A stretch of 64,000 nucleotides of DNA from Bacillus_P idriensis_A (GCF_050483325.1 NZ_JBCMYF010000027.1:1-64000); one strand, 5' to 3'; shown: positions 45,161 through 53,931, numbered from the stretch's first letter. Numbers and translations: made by a program. Notes: generated by a model not told the origin, from the sequence alone.

Positions 45161-45859
45161 TCAGCCGAACATTCTGCTGATTTGATATTTCGAATACGTA
45201 CCTTTCCGTCTGTCGCCAAGCTGAAGCAAATATTTAATCACATCCGGTATATACTCGTCGTATTTTACTTCAAGAATGACGATATCAGGGTTCGTATCTA
45301 CCATGGCTAAATCCGGGTTTAACACATCGTTATTCCGAAAGCTTGTTTTTATGGAGCTGTCAAAGGTTACGCGGACATTTCCATTTTCATAAATAAACAC
45401 TTCTCTTTCATAGTCGACGACCGTTAGTGGTTTTAACTGAAACAAGTTCATTTGGATAAATAAATCTTGGAGAAGCAATCTTGAATCATGCTCCATCCAT
45501 GAAATGTCTCCCTTTCGCATTCTTTCGTACTCACATGCTGTGATGCTGCATTTTTGTTTGTACGTAAGATTATTCCGCTTGCTCTTTTTTTCCAGGTTGA
45601 GGAAGTCCATGTTGTAGTCATACAATCTTACCCGGAACTTATCACGTTCATAAAAACCCTCTTTTTTCTGGGTTAGAACTTTGTTGTCAAAGTTATCGAA
45701 ATAAACACTTCGAATGAAATACTTGCCATCTTTTTTGGCATGAGGATCGGCTTTCATGACATGCTTTAATTTATTTCTTAGAAGATAGCAGTCCATCTTC
45801 GTCATTTCATGTTTTAATTCCGTTCTGCCCTTAACGCAGTTTTTGCTCATAGCTTCCAT
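45161..45859 (-). CDS. VTC-domain polyphosphate polymerase-like protein
   Basis: A protein of about 232 residues with a VTC (CYTH-like tunnel) domain, the fold that makes polyphosphate from ATP in yeast Vtc4. Tunnel residues are visible: R12/E14/K16 (RTELKHE), R50 (IRSVYFD), R72/R76/R78 (ERDKFRVRLY), E90/K91/K92 (LEKKSK), R152 (YEREVF) and E197/K199 (EVKYDEYIP). All catalytic basics and both metal-site acids seem present. The start at 45859 is set by AAAGGAG; a longer reading crosses the promoter box. No membrane segment, so it needs DUF4956 for location. Confidence 0.87.
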   Translation of the reverse strand: MEAMSKNCVKGRTELKHEMTKMDCYLLRNKLKHVMKADPHAKKDGKYFIRSVYFDNFDNKVLTQKKEGFYERDKFRVRLYDYNMDFLNLEKKSKRNNLTYKQKCSITACEYERMRKGDISWMEHDSRLLLQDLFIQMNLFQLKPLTVVDYEREVFIYENGNVRVTFDSSIKTSFRNNDVLNPDLAMVDTNPDIVILEVKYDEYIPDVIKYLLQLGDRRKGTYSKYQISRMFG

Positions 45860-45887
45860 GTTCAACATTCTCCTTTTTACTGCCGCT

Positions 45888-45931
45888 CTATGAATCACAT
45901 TATTAAGGACGAACCTTAAACAAACCTTAAA
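45888..45931 (-). promoter_or_regulatory. CiaR-type box and promoter of the VTC-DUF4956 operon
   Basis: A 44-bp element reading, on the minus strand, TTTAAGG-TTTG-TTTAAGG followed by TTCGTCCTTAATAATGTGA and TCATAG. TTTAAG-N5-TTTAAG is the consensus bound by streptococcal CiaR. It ends 28 bp before the ATG. It is 42/44 identical to the element upstream of the lipoprotein gene at 48050-48093. Confidence 0.82.
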
Positions 45932-45944
45932 AGAGTTTAGGAGA

Positions 45945-45976
45945 TTAAAAAAGGAGATCACGTGTATGTGATCTCC
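45945..45976 (-). terminator. Terminator of the two-component operon
   Basis: Stem GGAGATCAC / GTGATCTCC with 6-nt loop abutting the kinase stop codon, and TTTTTTAA on the minus strand. It separates the kinase from the VTC operon. Confidence 0.88.
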
Positions 45977-47274
45977 TACTTTGGAAGCTTTACTAGAAAG
46001 GTGGTGCCTTTATTCTGGTTTTTACTCACTTTTATCGTCCCGCTGTGCTTCGCTACAATCCACTGGGCAATTGATAATCCTAGTCCCATGCCGCCTGTTT
46101 CTCTTGATCTGGCTTTGTCTTCGCGATAAAAGCGGTCAAAAATGTATTGGATATTTTCTTCTTTGATCCCAATTCCCTTATCGCTGACTTCAACCACTAC
46201 TTTCTGATCTTCTTCATATGTTTTTACTCCAATACTATCGTTTGCAGAAGTGTATTTTAAGGCATTGTCCAGTAAAATTACTAACAGCTGATGAAGACGG
46301 GTTTCGTCTGCTTCTATCGTAAAAGAACAGTTTAAATTCAGCCAAAAATGCTTTTCCTGTGACTCGGCAATTTCCTTATAGGGAGCACATACATCTTGGA
46401 TAAATGGATCAATGTGTATGGGCTGCTTAATAAGCTGTGTTTCCTCTGAATCCGCTCTCGCCAAGGTTAATAAATCGGAAGTCAGCTTGGACAATCGCCG
46501 AGTTTCAGATAAGCTCAGGGCTATATTTTCAAACTTGTCCGCGATTCTTTTTTGCGGCGCTGTAAGCAGCAGCTCCAGCTTATTTTGAATAATGGTTAAC
46601 GGAGTCCTGAGTTCATGCGAAGCATTTTCAACAAACTCTGCCTGCTTATTCCAGGAATGAATAATGGGCTTCATCATTTTTCTTGATAAAATAAAACTTG
46701 CGGAAATAGAGAGAACGATGAAGATGGCAGAACAAATGATAATCAGTTTTTCGAAGTTAGATATGATTGTTTGTTCTGCATCAACATTGATCATGAGCTG
46801 AGTATAGGCAATTTCATCCTGGTCATTGTTGTCTGTAAAAAGCAGATATCTAAAATGGTAAAGATCATGGATCGCCGTCATCGTGATCTCATCCAGCTGA
46901 CTTTTATCAAGTTCATAATCTTGGAGATAATTTTCAAAGAACAATGTTCCGATTTCATTTTCATTAAGTATGTTCCCTGCGTGATCCCAATGTACGACGA
47001 TGATTCTGGGATTTGGCGCCTTTCTTTGCCTTTCTTTGGCAGGCGAAGTTTCGTCTATACCTCCTTTTGGCCGAGGAGGCATTAAGCCGTCTGGAGTGTT
47101 ATCTATCATCATTTCTTTAAATGATAACAGTTCCTCGTCTGTTTTTGAAAATAACGTCCGTTGAACCTGGCTGAAAATGATGATACTAAAAATGGCAAAA
47201 ATTACAGTGAAAGCAATCAAGTTAAATAACATAAATTTCAGCTGCTGTTTCCTGAAGATCGTCTTATTAAACAT
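45976..47274 (-). CDS. CiaH-like sensor histidine kinase
   Basis: A sensor kinase of 432 residues. TM1 (about 12-35), an extracytoplasmic domain of about 140 residues with a basic/proline-rich insert (PPRPKGGIDETSPAKERQRK), TM2 (about 177-197), DHp with phosphorylated H220 (VENASHELRTPLTII), then N box (LLDNALKYT), G1 (DKGIGIKEENI), F box and G2 (GMGLGLSIA). The ATG at 47274 has GGTGAGG upstream and overlaps the regulator stop by 8 bp. Architecture matches CiaH-type kinases; the signal is unknown. Confidence 0.85.
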   Translation of the reverse strand: MFNKTIFRKQQLKFMLFNLIAFTVIFAIFSIIIFSQVQRTLFSKTDEELLSFKEMMIDNTPDGLMPPRPKGGIDETSPAKERQRKAPNPRIIVVHWDHAGNILNENEIGTLFFENYLQDYELDKSQLDEITMTAIHDLYHFRYLLFTDNNDQDEIAYTQLMINVDAEQTIISNFEKLIIICSAIFIVLSISASFILSRKMMKPIIHSWNKQAEFVENASHELRTPLTIIQNKLELLLTAPQKRIADKFENIALSLSETRRLSKLTSDLLTLARADSEETQLIKQPIHIDPFIQDVCAPYKEIAESQEKHFWLNLNCSFTIEADETRLHQLLVILLDNALKYTSANDSIGVKTYEEDQKVVVEVSDKGIGIKEENIQYIFDRFYREDKARSRETGGMGLGLSIAQWIVAKHSGTIKVSKNQNKGTTFLVKLPK

Positions 47275-47953
47275 GGCCCTCACCATTGTCGGTCAGCATG
47301 TAGCCTAATCCGCGGAAGGTTTTTATATATTGGTCGTAGCCATACTTTTTAAGGTTTTTCCGTAGATTGCTGGCGTATACTTCCACAACAGTAGTAGAGG
47401 TATCTGACTCAAATCCCCATATCCGGTCAAAAATTTGTTCCTTTGTTAAGATCGTATTTTTATTACTTAGCAAATACTCAAGCAAATCGAATTGTTTCCC
47501 ATTTAGTTTTACGGCTTCGCCATTAATGTCTGCGGATTTGTTTTTAATATTTAATCGCAATTCCTTAAAAGTAAGGATATTCTCCTTCAGCAATCCTCCA
47601 GATCTCCTCACCATAGCCTCAAGCCTCAATAATAGCTCTTCCCGGTGGAATGGTTTCACTAAATAGTCGTCGGCGCCTACTTTAAAGCCCTGAATCTTGT
47701 CATCAATTCCATCTTTGGCTGTCAGCATGATAACAGGTGTTGTGATGTTTTGCTTTCTTAAATTTTGCAATACTTCATAGCCGTTCAGATGCGGCAGCAT
47801 GATATCCAAAATAATGGCATCAAAAATATTTTGTTCAGCAAGATACAGCCCTTCCTCGCCATCGAAAGCCTGCTCTGTTTCGAACATATCCTTTATGGTT
47901 TCACATATTGATTCAGAGAGATATTTGTCATCTTCAATGATTAATACTTTCAT
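47267..47953 (-). CDS. CiaR-like OmpR-family response regulator
   Basis: A 228-residue regulator. The receiver domain has D8/D9, phosphorylated D50, T78 and K100. The winged-helix output domain (about 128-225) has LNGKQFDLLEYLLSNKNTILTKEQIFDRIWGFESDTSTTVVEVYASNLRKNLKK split over recognition helix and wing; I judge it closest to streptococcal CiaR among regulators I know. It is divergent from the lipoprotein gene. AAAAAGGAG precedes the ATG. Confidence 0.88.
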   Translation of the reverse strand: MKVLIIEDDKYLSESICETIKDMFETEQAFDGEEGLYLAEQNIFDAIILDIMLPHLNGYEVLQNLRKQNITTPVIMLTAKDGIDDKIQGFKVGADDYLVKPFHREELLLRLEAMVRRSGGLLKENILTFKELRLNIKNKSADINGEAVKLNGKQFDLLEYLLSNKNTILTKEQIFDRIWGFESDTSTTVVEVYASNLRKNLKKYGYDQYIKTFRGLGYMLTDNGEGHV

Positions 47954-48049
47954 ATCCCGCTCTCCTTTTTAATCTATCGCTTATTTAATCAGATACGTTA
48001 GATTATAGGATCAATTGAAATAAAAGCAAATTTTATTCAGCATATCTTT

Positions 48050-48093
48050 TTTAAGGTTTGTTTAAGCTTCGTCCTTAATAATGTGACTCATAG
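48050..48093 (+). promoter_or_regulatory. CiaR-type box and promoter of the surface lipoprotein gene
   Basis: TTTAAGG-TTTG-TTTAAGC followed by TTCGTCCTTAATAATGTGA and TCATAG, 38 bp before the lipoprotein ATG. Differs from the VTC copy at only two of 44 positions, and has the same orientation relative to its gene. Confidence 0.82.
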
Positions 48094-48131
48094 CAAACAG
48101 TTGAGAGTTTATTGAAGAAAAGGAGCTAATG

Positions 48132-50234
48132 ATGAAAAAACAACATTCTACATTCATAAAAGTTACGGCATCCCTTATGTGCACGGCGTTTTTATTTGCC
48201 TGCAGCAGCAATTCAGAAAGCGTGGACACCACAGGTAATTCTATAGCCAAAGCCGAGAGCTTGAGTACGATCGGCAATCAGGAAATAGCCAGTGTCATAA
48301 GTGAGAAGGCAACGTATTCTGATGAAGACTTTTACAGCAAGTGGGAAAATGCAACGTCTATTCAACTGAATGGAAGTGATGCAAGCTTTGAAGGCGATGG
48401 CGGAGTGGTCATCAGCGATAACATCATCACGATTAGGACCTCTGGTGTTTATACGATCAGCGGAAAGCTGGACGATGGGCAAATCATTGTCGATGCAGAG
48501 GATAAAGGGAGCGTTAGACTCGTTTTAAATGGTGCAGAGATTAATTCTGCTGCTAATTCTCCAATCTATGTGAAACAGGCAGAAAAAACAATTGTTTCAC
48601 TAGAGGAAGGGACAGAAAACTATTTGTCAGATGGTACAAAATATGTGTATGAGGATTCAGAAGAAGATGAACCGAACGCCGCCCTGTTCAGCAAGGACGA
48701 TCTGACCATTAATGGCAGCGGGAAACTAGTCGTGCGAGGTAATTACAACAACGGGATTACCAGTAAAGATCAATTAAAAATTACAGGCGGAACAATCGAA
48801 ATTGATTCTGTTGATGATGGATTAATGGGACGAGACCTTCTGGCTATTAAAGAAGGGAATGTCACTATTAAAGCGGGTGGAGACGGCATGAAGTCCACGA
48901 ATGACAAAGATGCTTCAAAAGCCGAAATTGTCATTGAAGGAGGAACCTTTGACATCGAGACAGCAAGCGACGGGATCCAGGCAGAGACTTCACTGCTGAT
49001 CGCAGATGGAGATTTTACCATTTCAACTGGCGGCGGCAGTCCGGAAAGGATAGCCAGCCGTGAAAATAACAGACAAGCACCGGGAGAAATGAATACAAGC
49101 ACAGATAGTGCCAGTTCGGATACAGAAACTGAAAGTGCAAAAGGGCTGAAGGCAGCTGTAGAAGTGGCAATCGGGGGAGGCAGCTTTAACCTGGATTCAT
49201 TCGATGATGCTGTTCACAGCAATAACTCAATCACCATTACAGGTGGAGATTTAAAAGCAGCTTCAGGTGATGACGGCATTCATGCAGATGGATCCATTCT
49301 CACCAAAGGCGGAAGCATTCACATAACTAAAAGCTATGAAGGATTAGAAAGCGAAGCCATCACGATCGCAGATGGGAAAATCCATATTAATGCAAGTGAT
49401 GATGGCATAAACATTGGAGGAGGCAACGACGGTTCAGGCATGGATATGCAGCAAACAGAAATTGAAGGCAATCTTCTTTCCATCAATGGCGGCTATATCT
49501 ATGTCAATTCAGGCGGTGATGGACTCGATTCAAATGGATCCATTTCCATGACAGACGGTACTGTGATTGTCAGCGGGCCAACGAATGATGGCAATGGTTC
49601 TCTGGATTATGACCAAAGCTTTAACATGAGCGGCGGATTCCTGATCGCTGCCGGAAGCTCAGGGATGGCGATGGCAACTTCAGAAGAATCATCACAAAAC
49701 GCCATCCTGATGAGTTATCCTGAGACCCAAGCAGCAGGGACGCTCCTTCATCTTGAAGACAGCAAAGGAAACACAATCGTAACGGCTGCACCGGAAAAAG
49801 ACTATCAATCGCTCCTTATCAGTTCGCCAAACCTGACAAAGGATGCTTCTTATACCCTTTACTCAGAAGGAACATCGACAGGCAAAAAAAGTAATGGCCT
49901 TTATGCAGAAGGAGACTATCAAGACGGAATAAAAGTAGTAGAGTTCAAGATTTCAGATTCTGTTACATGGCTCGACGAATCAGGAGTGACAACCGCAAAA
50001 AGCTCCGGTCCAGGAGGAATGGGAGGACCTGGCGGGGGACAGATGCCGCAAGGAAAAGGAAACCCGGGGGAAATGTTTTCCGATCTGGATGAGGAGACGA
50101 GAGCTAAAGTTCAAAGCATCATGGAACAGCAAAGAGCTGGTGAGATTACCCGGGAAGAAGCCCAAGAACAACTCGGAAAGCTTGGAGTGGAAATTCCTCA
50201 AAGAGGAGAGCCCAAAGAACAAAGTGGACAGTAA
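48132..50234 (+). CDS. Carbohydrate-binding-type (DUF4353) beta-helix lipoprotein
   Basis: A secreted lipoprotein of about 700 residues with signal MKKQHSTFIKVTASLMCTAFLFAC. The body (about 70-570) is built from repeated turns such as ITGGTIEIDSVDDGL, IEGGTFDIETASDGIQ, ITGGDLKAASGDDGIHADG and INGGYIYVNSGGDGLDSNG, a right-handed beta-helix pattern seen in the carbohydrate-binding domain-containing/DUF4353 family. A Gly/Pro/Met-rich linker (GPGGMGGPGGGQMPQGKG) leads to a short helical end. AGGAG is 6 bp before the ATG at 48132. Many Asp-Gly turns suggest Ca2+ binding (inference). Confidence 0.82.
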   Translation: MKKQHSTFIKVTASLMCTAFLFACSSNSESVDTTGNSIAKAESLSTIGNQEIASVISEKATYSDEDFYSKWENATSIQLNGSDASFEGDGGVVISDNIITIRTSGVYTISGKLDDGQIIVDAEDKGSVRLVLNGAEINSAANSPIYVKQAEKTIVSLEEGTENYLSDGTKYVYEDSEEDEPNAALFSKDDLTINGSGKLVVRGNYNNGITSKDQLKITGGTIEIDSVDDGLMGRDLLAIKEGNVTIKAGGDGMKSTNDKDASKAEIVIEGGTFDIETASDGIQAETSLLIADGDFTISTGGGSPERIASRENNRQAPGEMNTSTDSASSDTETESAKGLKAAVEVAIGGGSFNLDSFDDAVHSNNSITITGGDLKAASGDDGIHADGSILTKGGSIHITKSYEGLESEAITIADGKIHINASDDGINIGGGNDGSGMDMQQTEIEGNLLSINGGYIYVNSGGDGLDSNGSISMTDGTVIVSGPTNDGNGSLDYDQSFNMSGGFLIAAGSSGMAMATSEESSQNAILMSYPETQAAGTLLHLEDSKGNTIVTAAPEKDYQSLLISSPNLTKDASYTLYSEGTSTGKKSNGLYAEGDYQDGIKVVEFKISDSVTWLDESGVTTAKSSGPGGMGGPGGGQMPQGKGNPGEMFSDLDEETRAKVQSIMEQQRAGEITREEAQEQLGKLGVEIPQRGEPKEQSGQ

Positions 50235-50248
50235 ATGGAGGATGAACC

Positions 50249-50281
50249 AAAAAGCCCTTTCAATTGGAAGGGCTTTTTTTT
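50249..50281 (+). terminator. Terminator of the surface lipoprotein gene
   Basis: Stem AAAGCCCTTTC / GAAGGGCTTT around CAATTG, then eight T residues. The next 295 bp, up to the PsiE-like gene, show no other feature I can support. Confidence 0.9.
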
Positions 50282-50576
50282 CGTACCATGAGGATAATTT
50301 TATTTTATACGGCAGATAATGTACCATTTTTCAACTGTAATTCCATTTTAAGTGATAATATATATTAAATTCATGATAATGATAAGATGATCTGACTATT
50401 AGTAAGGAACAAAATTCCTTGTAGACAGATGACTTGTGAAACAATTGTAAGATTAGTAAAGAGTGTCACTGAACTTTGATGGCAAGGTATGAATAAAGAT
50501 GCTTTTAAGCCAAGACTCCGATTCATGAATAATCATGCAGGCTTGTGTCTGCGAAGATAAAGGGGGCTATCAATGA

Positions 50577-51041
50577 ATGAGGGAGACATGGAGGATTACC
50601 TCGCAAAAAGCGATGTTTGAGTTTAGTAAACTTCCGGCTATTCGTATCGCTGTTCCATCAATATTACAATTTATCTTAAATGCATCATTAATCATACTTG
50701 CGACGGTTTTATGTATTTTAATGGCTAAAGAAATCCTTCATTTTTTAGAATTCATTGTCACATCTGATAAACTTGATTTTCAACATTTCCTCGAACAAAT
50801 CCTTGTCTTTTTTCTCTATTTTGAATTTATCTCAATGATCGTAAAATATTTCCGCGAAGACTACCATTTTCCGATGCGATACTTTCTCTATATTGGCATT
50901 ACAGCAATGATCCGCTTAATTATTGTTGATCATCACGACCCATTCAAGACATTATTGCATGCTTTGGTTATCCTCATATTAATTTTAAGCTACTATATTA
51001 TTAACAATACACCTGCCAGGAAATCCTTCAATACTAAATAA
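50577..51041 (+). CDS. PsiE-like (phosphate-starvation-inducible E) membrane protein
   Basis: A 154-residue protein with four membrane segments (about 27-50, 68-88, 98-115, 126-143) and the PsiE family pattern, including EFISMIVKYFREDYHFPMRYFLYIGITAMIRLIIVDH. The function of the family is unknown; E. coli psiE responds to phosphate limitation. The ATG at 50577 has AAGGGGG about 10 bp upstream; an internal ATG at 50613 is possible. Single gene. Confidence 0.78.
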   Translation: MRETWRITSQKAMFEFSKLPAIRIAVPSILQFILNASLIILATVLCILMAKEILHFLEFIVTSDKLDFQHFLEQILVFFLYFEFISMIVKYFREDYHFPMRYFLYIGITAMIRLIIVDHHDPFKTLLHALVILILILSYYIINNTPARKSFNTK

Positions 51042-51118
51042 TAGGCTATCATTCGATGATGCCTGGCTTGCTGTATATGCGAATACCGCGTATTACAGCC
51101 TTAAAAGTATTTTAGTAT

Positions 51119-51162
51119 TAAAAAACCCAATTTCTCAGTGTAAAAAATGAGAAATTGGGATT
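51119..51162 (-). terminator. Terminator of the MFS transporter gene
   Basis: A perfect 12-bp stem CCCAATTTCTCA / TGAGAAATTGGG with TTTTT on the minus strand. Confidence 0.85.
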
Positions 51163-51222
51163 TAATTAACAAGCTCACCTTTAAAGGAACAATTAAAATC
51201 TAAAAATAAGTAACTTTATCTA

Positions 51223-52455
51223 TTAAACCTCTGCTGATGAGCTTATTTCTCTGCTCTTTAATATATCCCTGGTCAGGAAGGTATTTAATTTTTCTGAACT
51301 GAGCAGCATTCCTGCAACAAAAACAACAAGGCAAAATGGGAAGATGCCTATTGTTGAATGAGATGCAAGGAATCCAAGAAGAGGCGGCATGAATGTACTG
51401 CCTGTATAGGCAACAGCCATTTGATAGCCCATAATTGTCTGGGAGTGCTTCTTCCCAAAACGTGTGGGTGTTTCATGCAGCATACAAGGAAAAATCGGTG
51501 CTAATCCTAAACCAATCATAATAAAACCAGCAAGGGAGAAAGTTGACGGCAATGGCAGGAGTAAAAGGATGGAACCTGCTAGTGCTATCATTTGCCCCAT
51601 CCGAATGAGAGTACGATTACTCACCTTAAAGGTAATAAAGCCTGTAATAAATCTTCCAATTGTGATTCCTGCATAATAAAAGGAAACCCATTGTGCAGCA
51701 GCTGCTGCGGGTAACTCCTTGACATTTACCAAGTAGCTGCTTCCCCACAGACCCACTATTGATTCAACCCCGCAATAAAACAAGAATGATATCAGTGCCA
51801 GTTTAACTCCTTTCATTTGTAAAGGTTTTACTTCTTTAGAATCCTCATGATAAGATTCACTTTTTAAATCTGCCGGCTTTTCATTTAAGCTGATATTGCT
51901 GTTTTTGTTTACTTTGTTCCATAAGGGCAACGTAATAAAAAGGATGACAACTAACGCGAATTGAATTCCGGAAATTACAAAATATCCATCTCTCCAAGAA
52001 TGTTGTCCTGAAATAAATTGAGCCATAATAATAGGACCAAAAGTTGCTCCGACACCCCAAAAACAATGTAACCAGCTCATATGGTGTGCCTTATAGCGTC
52101 TGGCGACATAATCATTTAATCCTGAATCAACAGCCCCTGCACCTAGTCCAAGTGGTACGGCACATACAAATAACCAAACAAGTGATGGAGCAAAATGAAA
52201 ACCAAGTAAAGCAACAGCCGTCAAAAAGCTGCTGACAACGGTGACATTTCCCGTTCCAAAGCGTTTAAGCACCGGTCCGCTAGCTAAACTGGAAATAATT
52301 GTCCCCCCTGCAATCGTCATAAAAAGTAATCCAGCAGTCTCAAGTGGGGCTCCATAGTCCGATTGCATGACAGGCCATGCTACCCCTAATAATGAATCAG
52401 GTAAGCCTAAGCTGATAAAAGCCAAATAAATGATGACTAAAAGGAATATTGTCAT
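51223..52455 (-). CDS. MFS transporter controlled by ROK repressor
   Basis: A 410-residue major facilitator with 12 predicted segments and a central hydrophilic loop (about residues 185-215). LGLPDSLLGVAWPVMQSDYG at the start and GAGAVDSGLNDYVARRYKAHHMSWLHCFWGVGATFGP resemble the FucP/YfkF-like sugar transporter branch. AAAGGAG precedes the ATG. Two palindromes identical in core to one before the ROK gene lie upstream, so the ROK protein regulates it. Substrate probably a sugar or glycoside. Confidence 0.83.
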   Translation of the reverse strand: MTIFLLVIIYLAFISLGLPDSLLGVAWPVMQSDYGAPLETAGLLFMTIAGGTIISSLASGPVLKRFGTGNVTVVSSFLTAVALLGFHFAPSLVWLFVCAVPLGLGAGAVDSGLNDYVARRYKAHHMSWLHCFWGVGATFGPIIMAQFISGQHSWRDGYFVISGIQFALVVILFITLPLWNKVNKNSNISLNEKPADLKSESYHEDSKEVKPLQMKGVKLALISFLFYCGVESIVGLWGSSYLVNVKELPAAAAAQWVSFYYAGITIGRFITGFITFKVSNRTLIRMGQMIALAGSILLLLPLPSTFSLAGFIMIGLGLAPIFPCMLHETPTRFGKKHSQTIMGYQMAVAYTGSTFMPPLLGFLASHSTIGIFPFCLVVFVAGMLLSSEKLNTFLTRDILKSREISSSAEV

Positions 52456-52518
52456 ATATAAAACTCTCCTTTAATTATTTTGTGGTCACTTGTACTTTTC
52501 TAACTCTTATGCAAACAA

Positions 52519-52578
52519 ACTTATTTAAGATATTTAATAAGTGAAGAAATAAAAACTTATTAAACTTCTTTAATAAGT
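52519..52578. promoter_or_regulatory. Two ROK operators upstream of the MFS gene
   Basis: Operator 1 (52519-52542): ACTTATTTAA-N4-TTTAATAAGT, one mismatch between arms. Operator 2 (52555-52578): ACTTATTAAA-CTTC-TTTAATAAGT, perfect. Centres are 36 bp apart. The same core precedes the ROK gene. Confidence 0.82.
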
Positions 52579-52594
52579 AACATGATAAAATAAT

Positions 52595-52613
52595 AAATGC
52601 TGCAGCAGCATTT
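52595..52613 (-). terminator. Possible terminator of the ROK gene
   Basis: An 8-bp stem AAATGCTG / CAGCATTT with 3-nt loop, followed on the minus strand by ATTATTTTAT. About 95 bp past the ROK stop codon. Confidence 0.45.
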
Positions 52614-52706
52614 ACTATTTTATCCCTTGAGTTTTATAGTCATATATATAGTTTATATGGAAAAGATGATTACAGCCCGGATCAAATATAGTTAAAAAGA
52701 AACAAA

Positions 52707-53750
52707 TTAACTGTTTATTCCATCAATCATAAGATCAAGGCACAGAGTTTGTAAGCCAAATAAATAGTCTTGTTTCCAATCACTCATTGTAAGCTCTGGA
52801 AGATGTTCTGACGGGATATATTTTGAGCTGCATATGGTGATTTTATCTAAGATTGCTTTTTCAACTTCTTCATTACAAAAAATGATAGTATGAGGGTTAA
52901 TGATAGCTGCAAACGAGGCTGTTAACCTGCTGATTGCATCAATTTCATAGTCCTCACAGATCATTCCTTTTTTAGCTCCACTTCCATTATCCAAAGCTTG
53001 CCTGAAATTCCGGTCATCATACTGAGGTACGAATGAAACCTCTCCTGAGAAAAAAGTGCTTCCTCGCACCACATCTCCATTTATCATAATTCCTGCACCT
53101 GGGCCATTTTGGCCGGAATACAAATAGATAAGGGATTGATTGTCCTTAATTCCCCTATTATTGTGATATCCGAGTACAGCAGCATTCATATCATTCTCCA
53201 CTACGGCAGGTATAGAAAAATGCTCCTCAAAGTATCCTTTTAAATCGAAATTTTGAAACTGCTCGTAGCCTGGTATATAAAAAATCCGGCCACTATCAAC
53301 CGAACCAGGAACGCCAATTGCCGCAGAACTGATTTTCGGGTATTTGGCCATCAAGGTTTCAATGCACTTAGTTAATAAATTTAAACCATCTTCTATTAAT
53401 ACACTCGGAACGTTTCCTTGTTCCTTTACTTCTCCCGCACAATTAAAAATGGTGTAATTCGTTTCTGTTCTCTCTAAAAATAATGACAGACCTAACATAT
53501 GCTCAGGATTGTATGTATATCTTTTTGCTCTTCTTCCGCCGCTAGAACCATCTAAACCGATTAAAACAATTTCCCCATCATTCTCCATCTGTGCTAGAAA
53601 TTTACTGATTGTCGGAAAACTAATTCCTAATGTATGGCTGAGTTCAGCTTTTGTTGCACTTCCAAGTTCTAAAAGGGTTGTACGAATACCACGAAGAATC
53701 ACCTTCTTCATAGATTTTGGAGTAGCTAATAACTCATTCACTAGATTCAC
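52707..53750 (-). CDS. ROK-family transcriptional repressor
   Basis: A 347-residue NagC/XylR-type regulator. The N-terminal winged HTH (TKAELSHTLGISFPTISKFLAQMENDGEI, about 33-61) precedes a ROK sugar-kinase-like domain with AAIGVPGSVDSG and VENDMNAAVLGYH. The ROK zinc motif (CxCGxxGC) is absent and the kinase Asp is not obvious, so it is a sensor, not a kinase. The start is GTG at 53750 or 53741. A perfect operator lies 12 bp upstream, showing autoregulation. Confidence 0.88.
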   Translation of the reverse strand: MNLVNELLATPKSMKKVILRGIRTTLLELGSATKAELSHTLGISFPTISKFLAQMENDGEIVLIGLDGSSGGRRAKRYTYNPEHMLGLSLFLERTETNYTIFNCAGEVKEQGNVPSVLIEDGLNLLTKCIETLMAKYPKISSAAIGVPGSVDSGRIFYIPGYEQFQNFDLKGYFEEHFSIPAVVENDMNAAVLGYHNNRGIKDNQSLIYLYSGQNGPGAGIMINGDVVRGSTFFSGEVSFVPQYDDRNFRQALDNGSGAKKGMICEDYEIDAISRLTASFAAIINPHTIIFCNEEVEKAILDKITICSSKYIPSEHLPELTMSDWKQDYLFGLQTLCLDLMIDGINS

Positions 53751-53762
53751 CGCCTATAAAAT

Positions 53763-53790
53763 TAACTTATTAAATATCTTTAATAAGTTA
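53763..53790. promoter_or_regulatory. ROK operator upstream of its own gene
   Basis: TAACTTATTAAA-TATC-TTTAATAAGTTA, a perfect palindrome with 12-bp arms. Core identical to operator 2 of the MFS gene. Confidence 0.85.
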
Positions 53791-53931
53791 CGGTGTTAAT
53801 ATACCATATCCAATTTTTGAAAACAATTGAAATTGAGTATAAAAGATTTCGTTTACAAGCTGACAGGTTTTTTTTAGCAAAAATCATCTCCTTCCAACAA
53901 ACTGATCCGCTCAAGCTTTTTTATTTAATAT

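Noticed and set aside
44390..50290. The VTC region as a phage-defence island
   Set aside because: No nuclease, toxin or nucleotide-signalling domain is present; the shared box and secreted lipoprotein point to a surface function.
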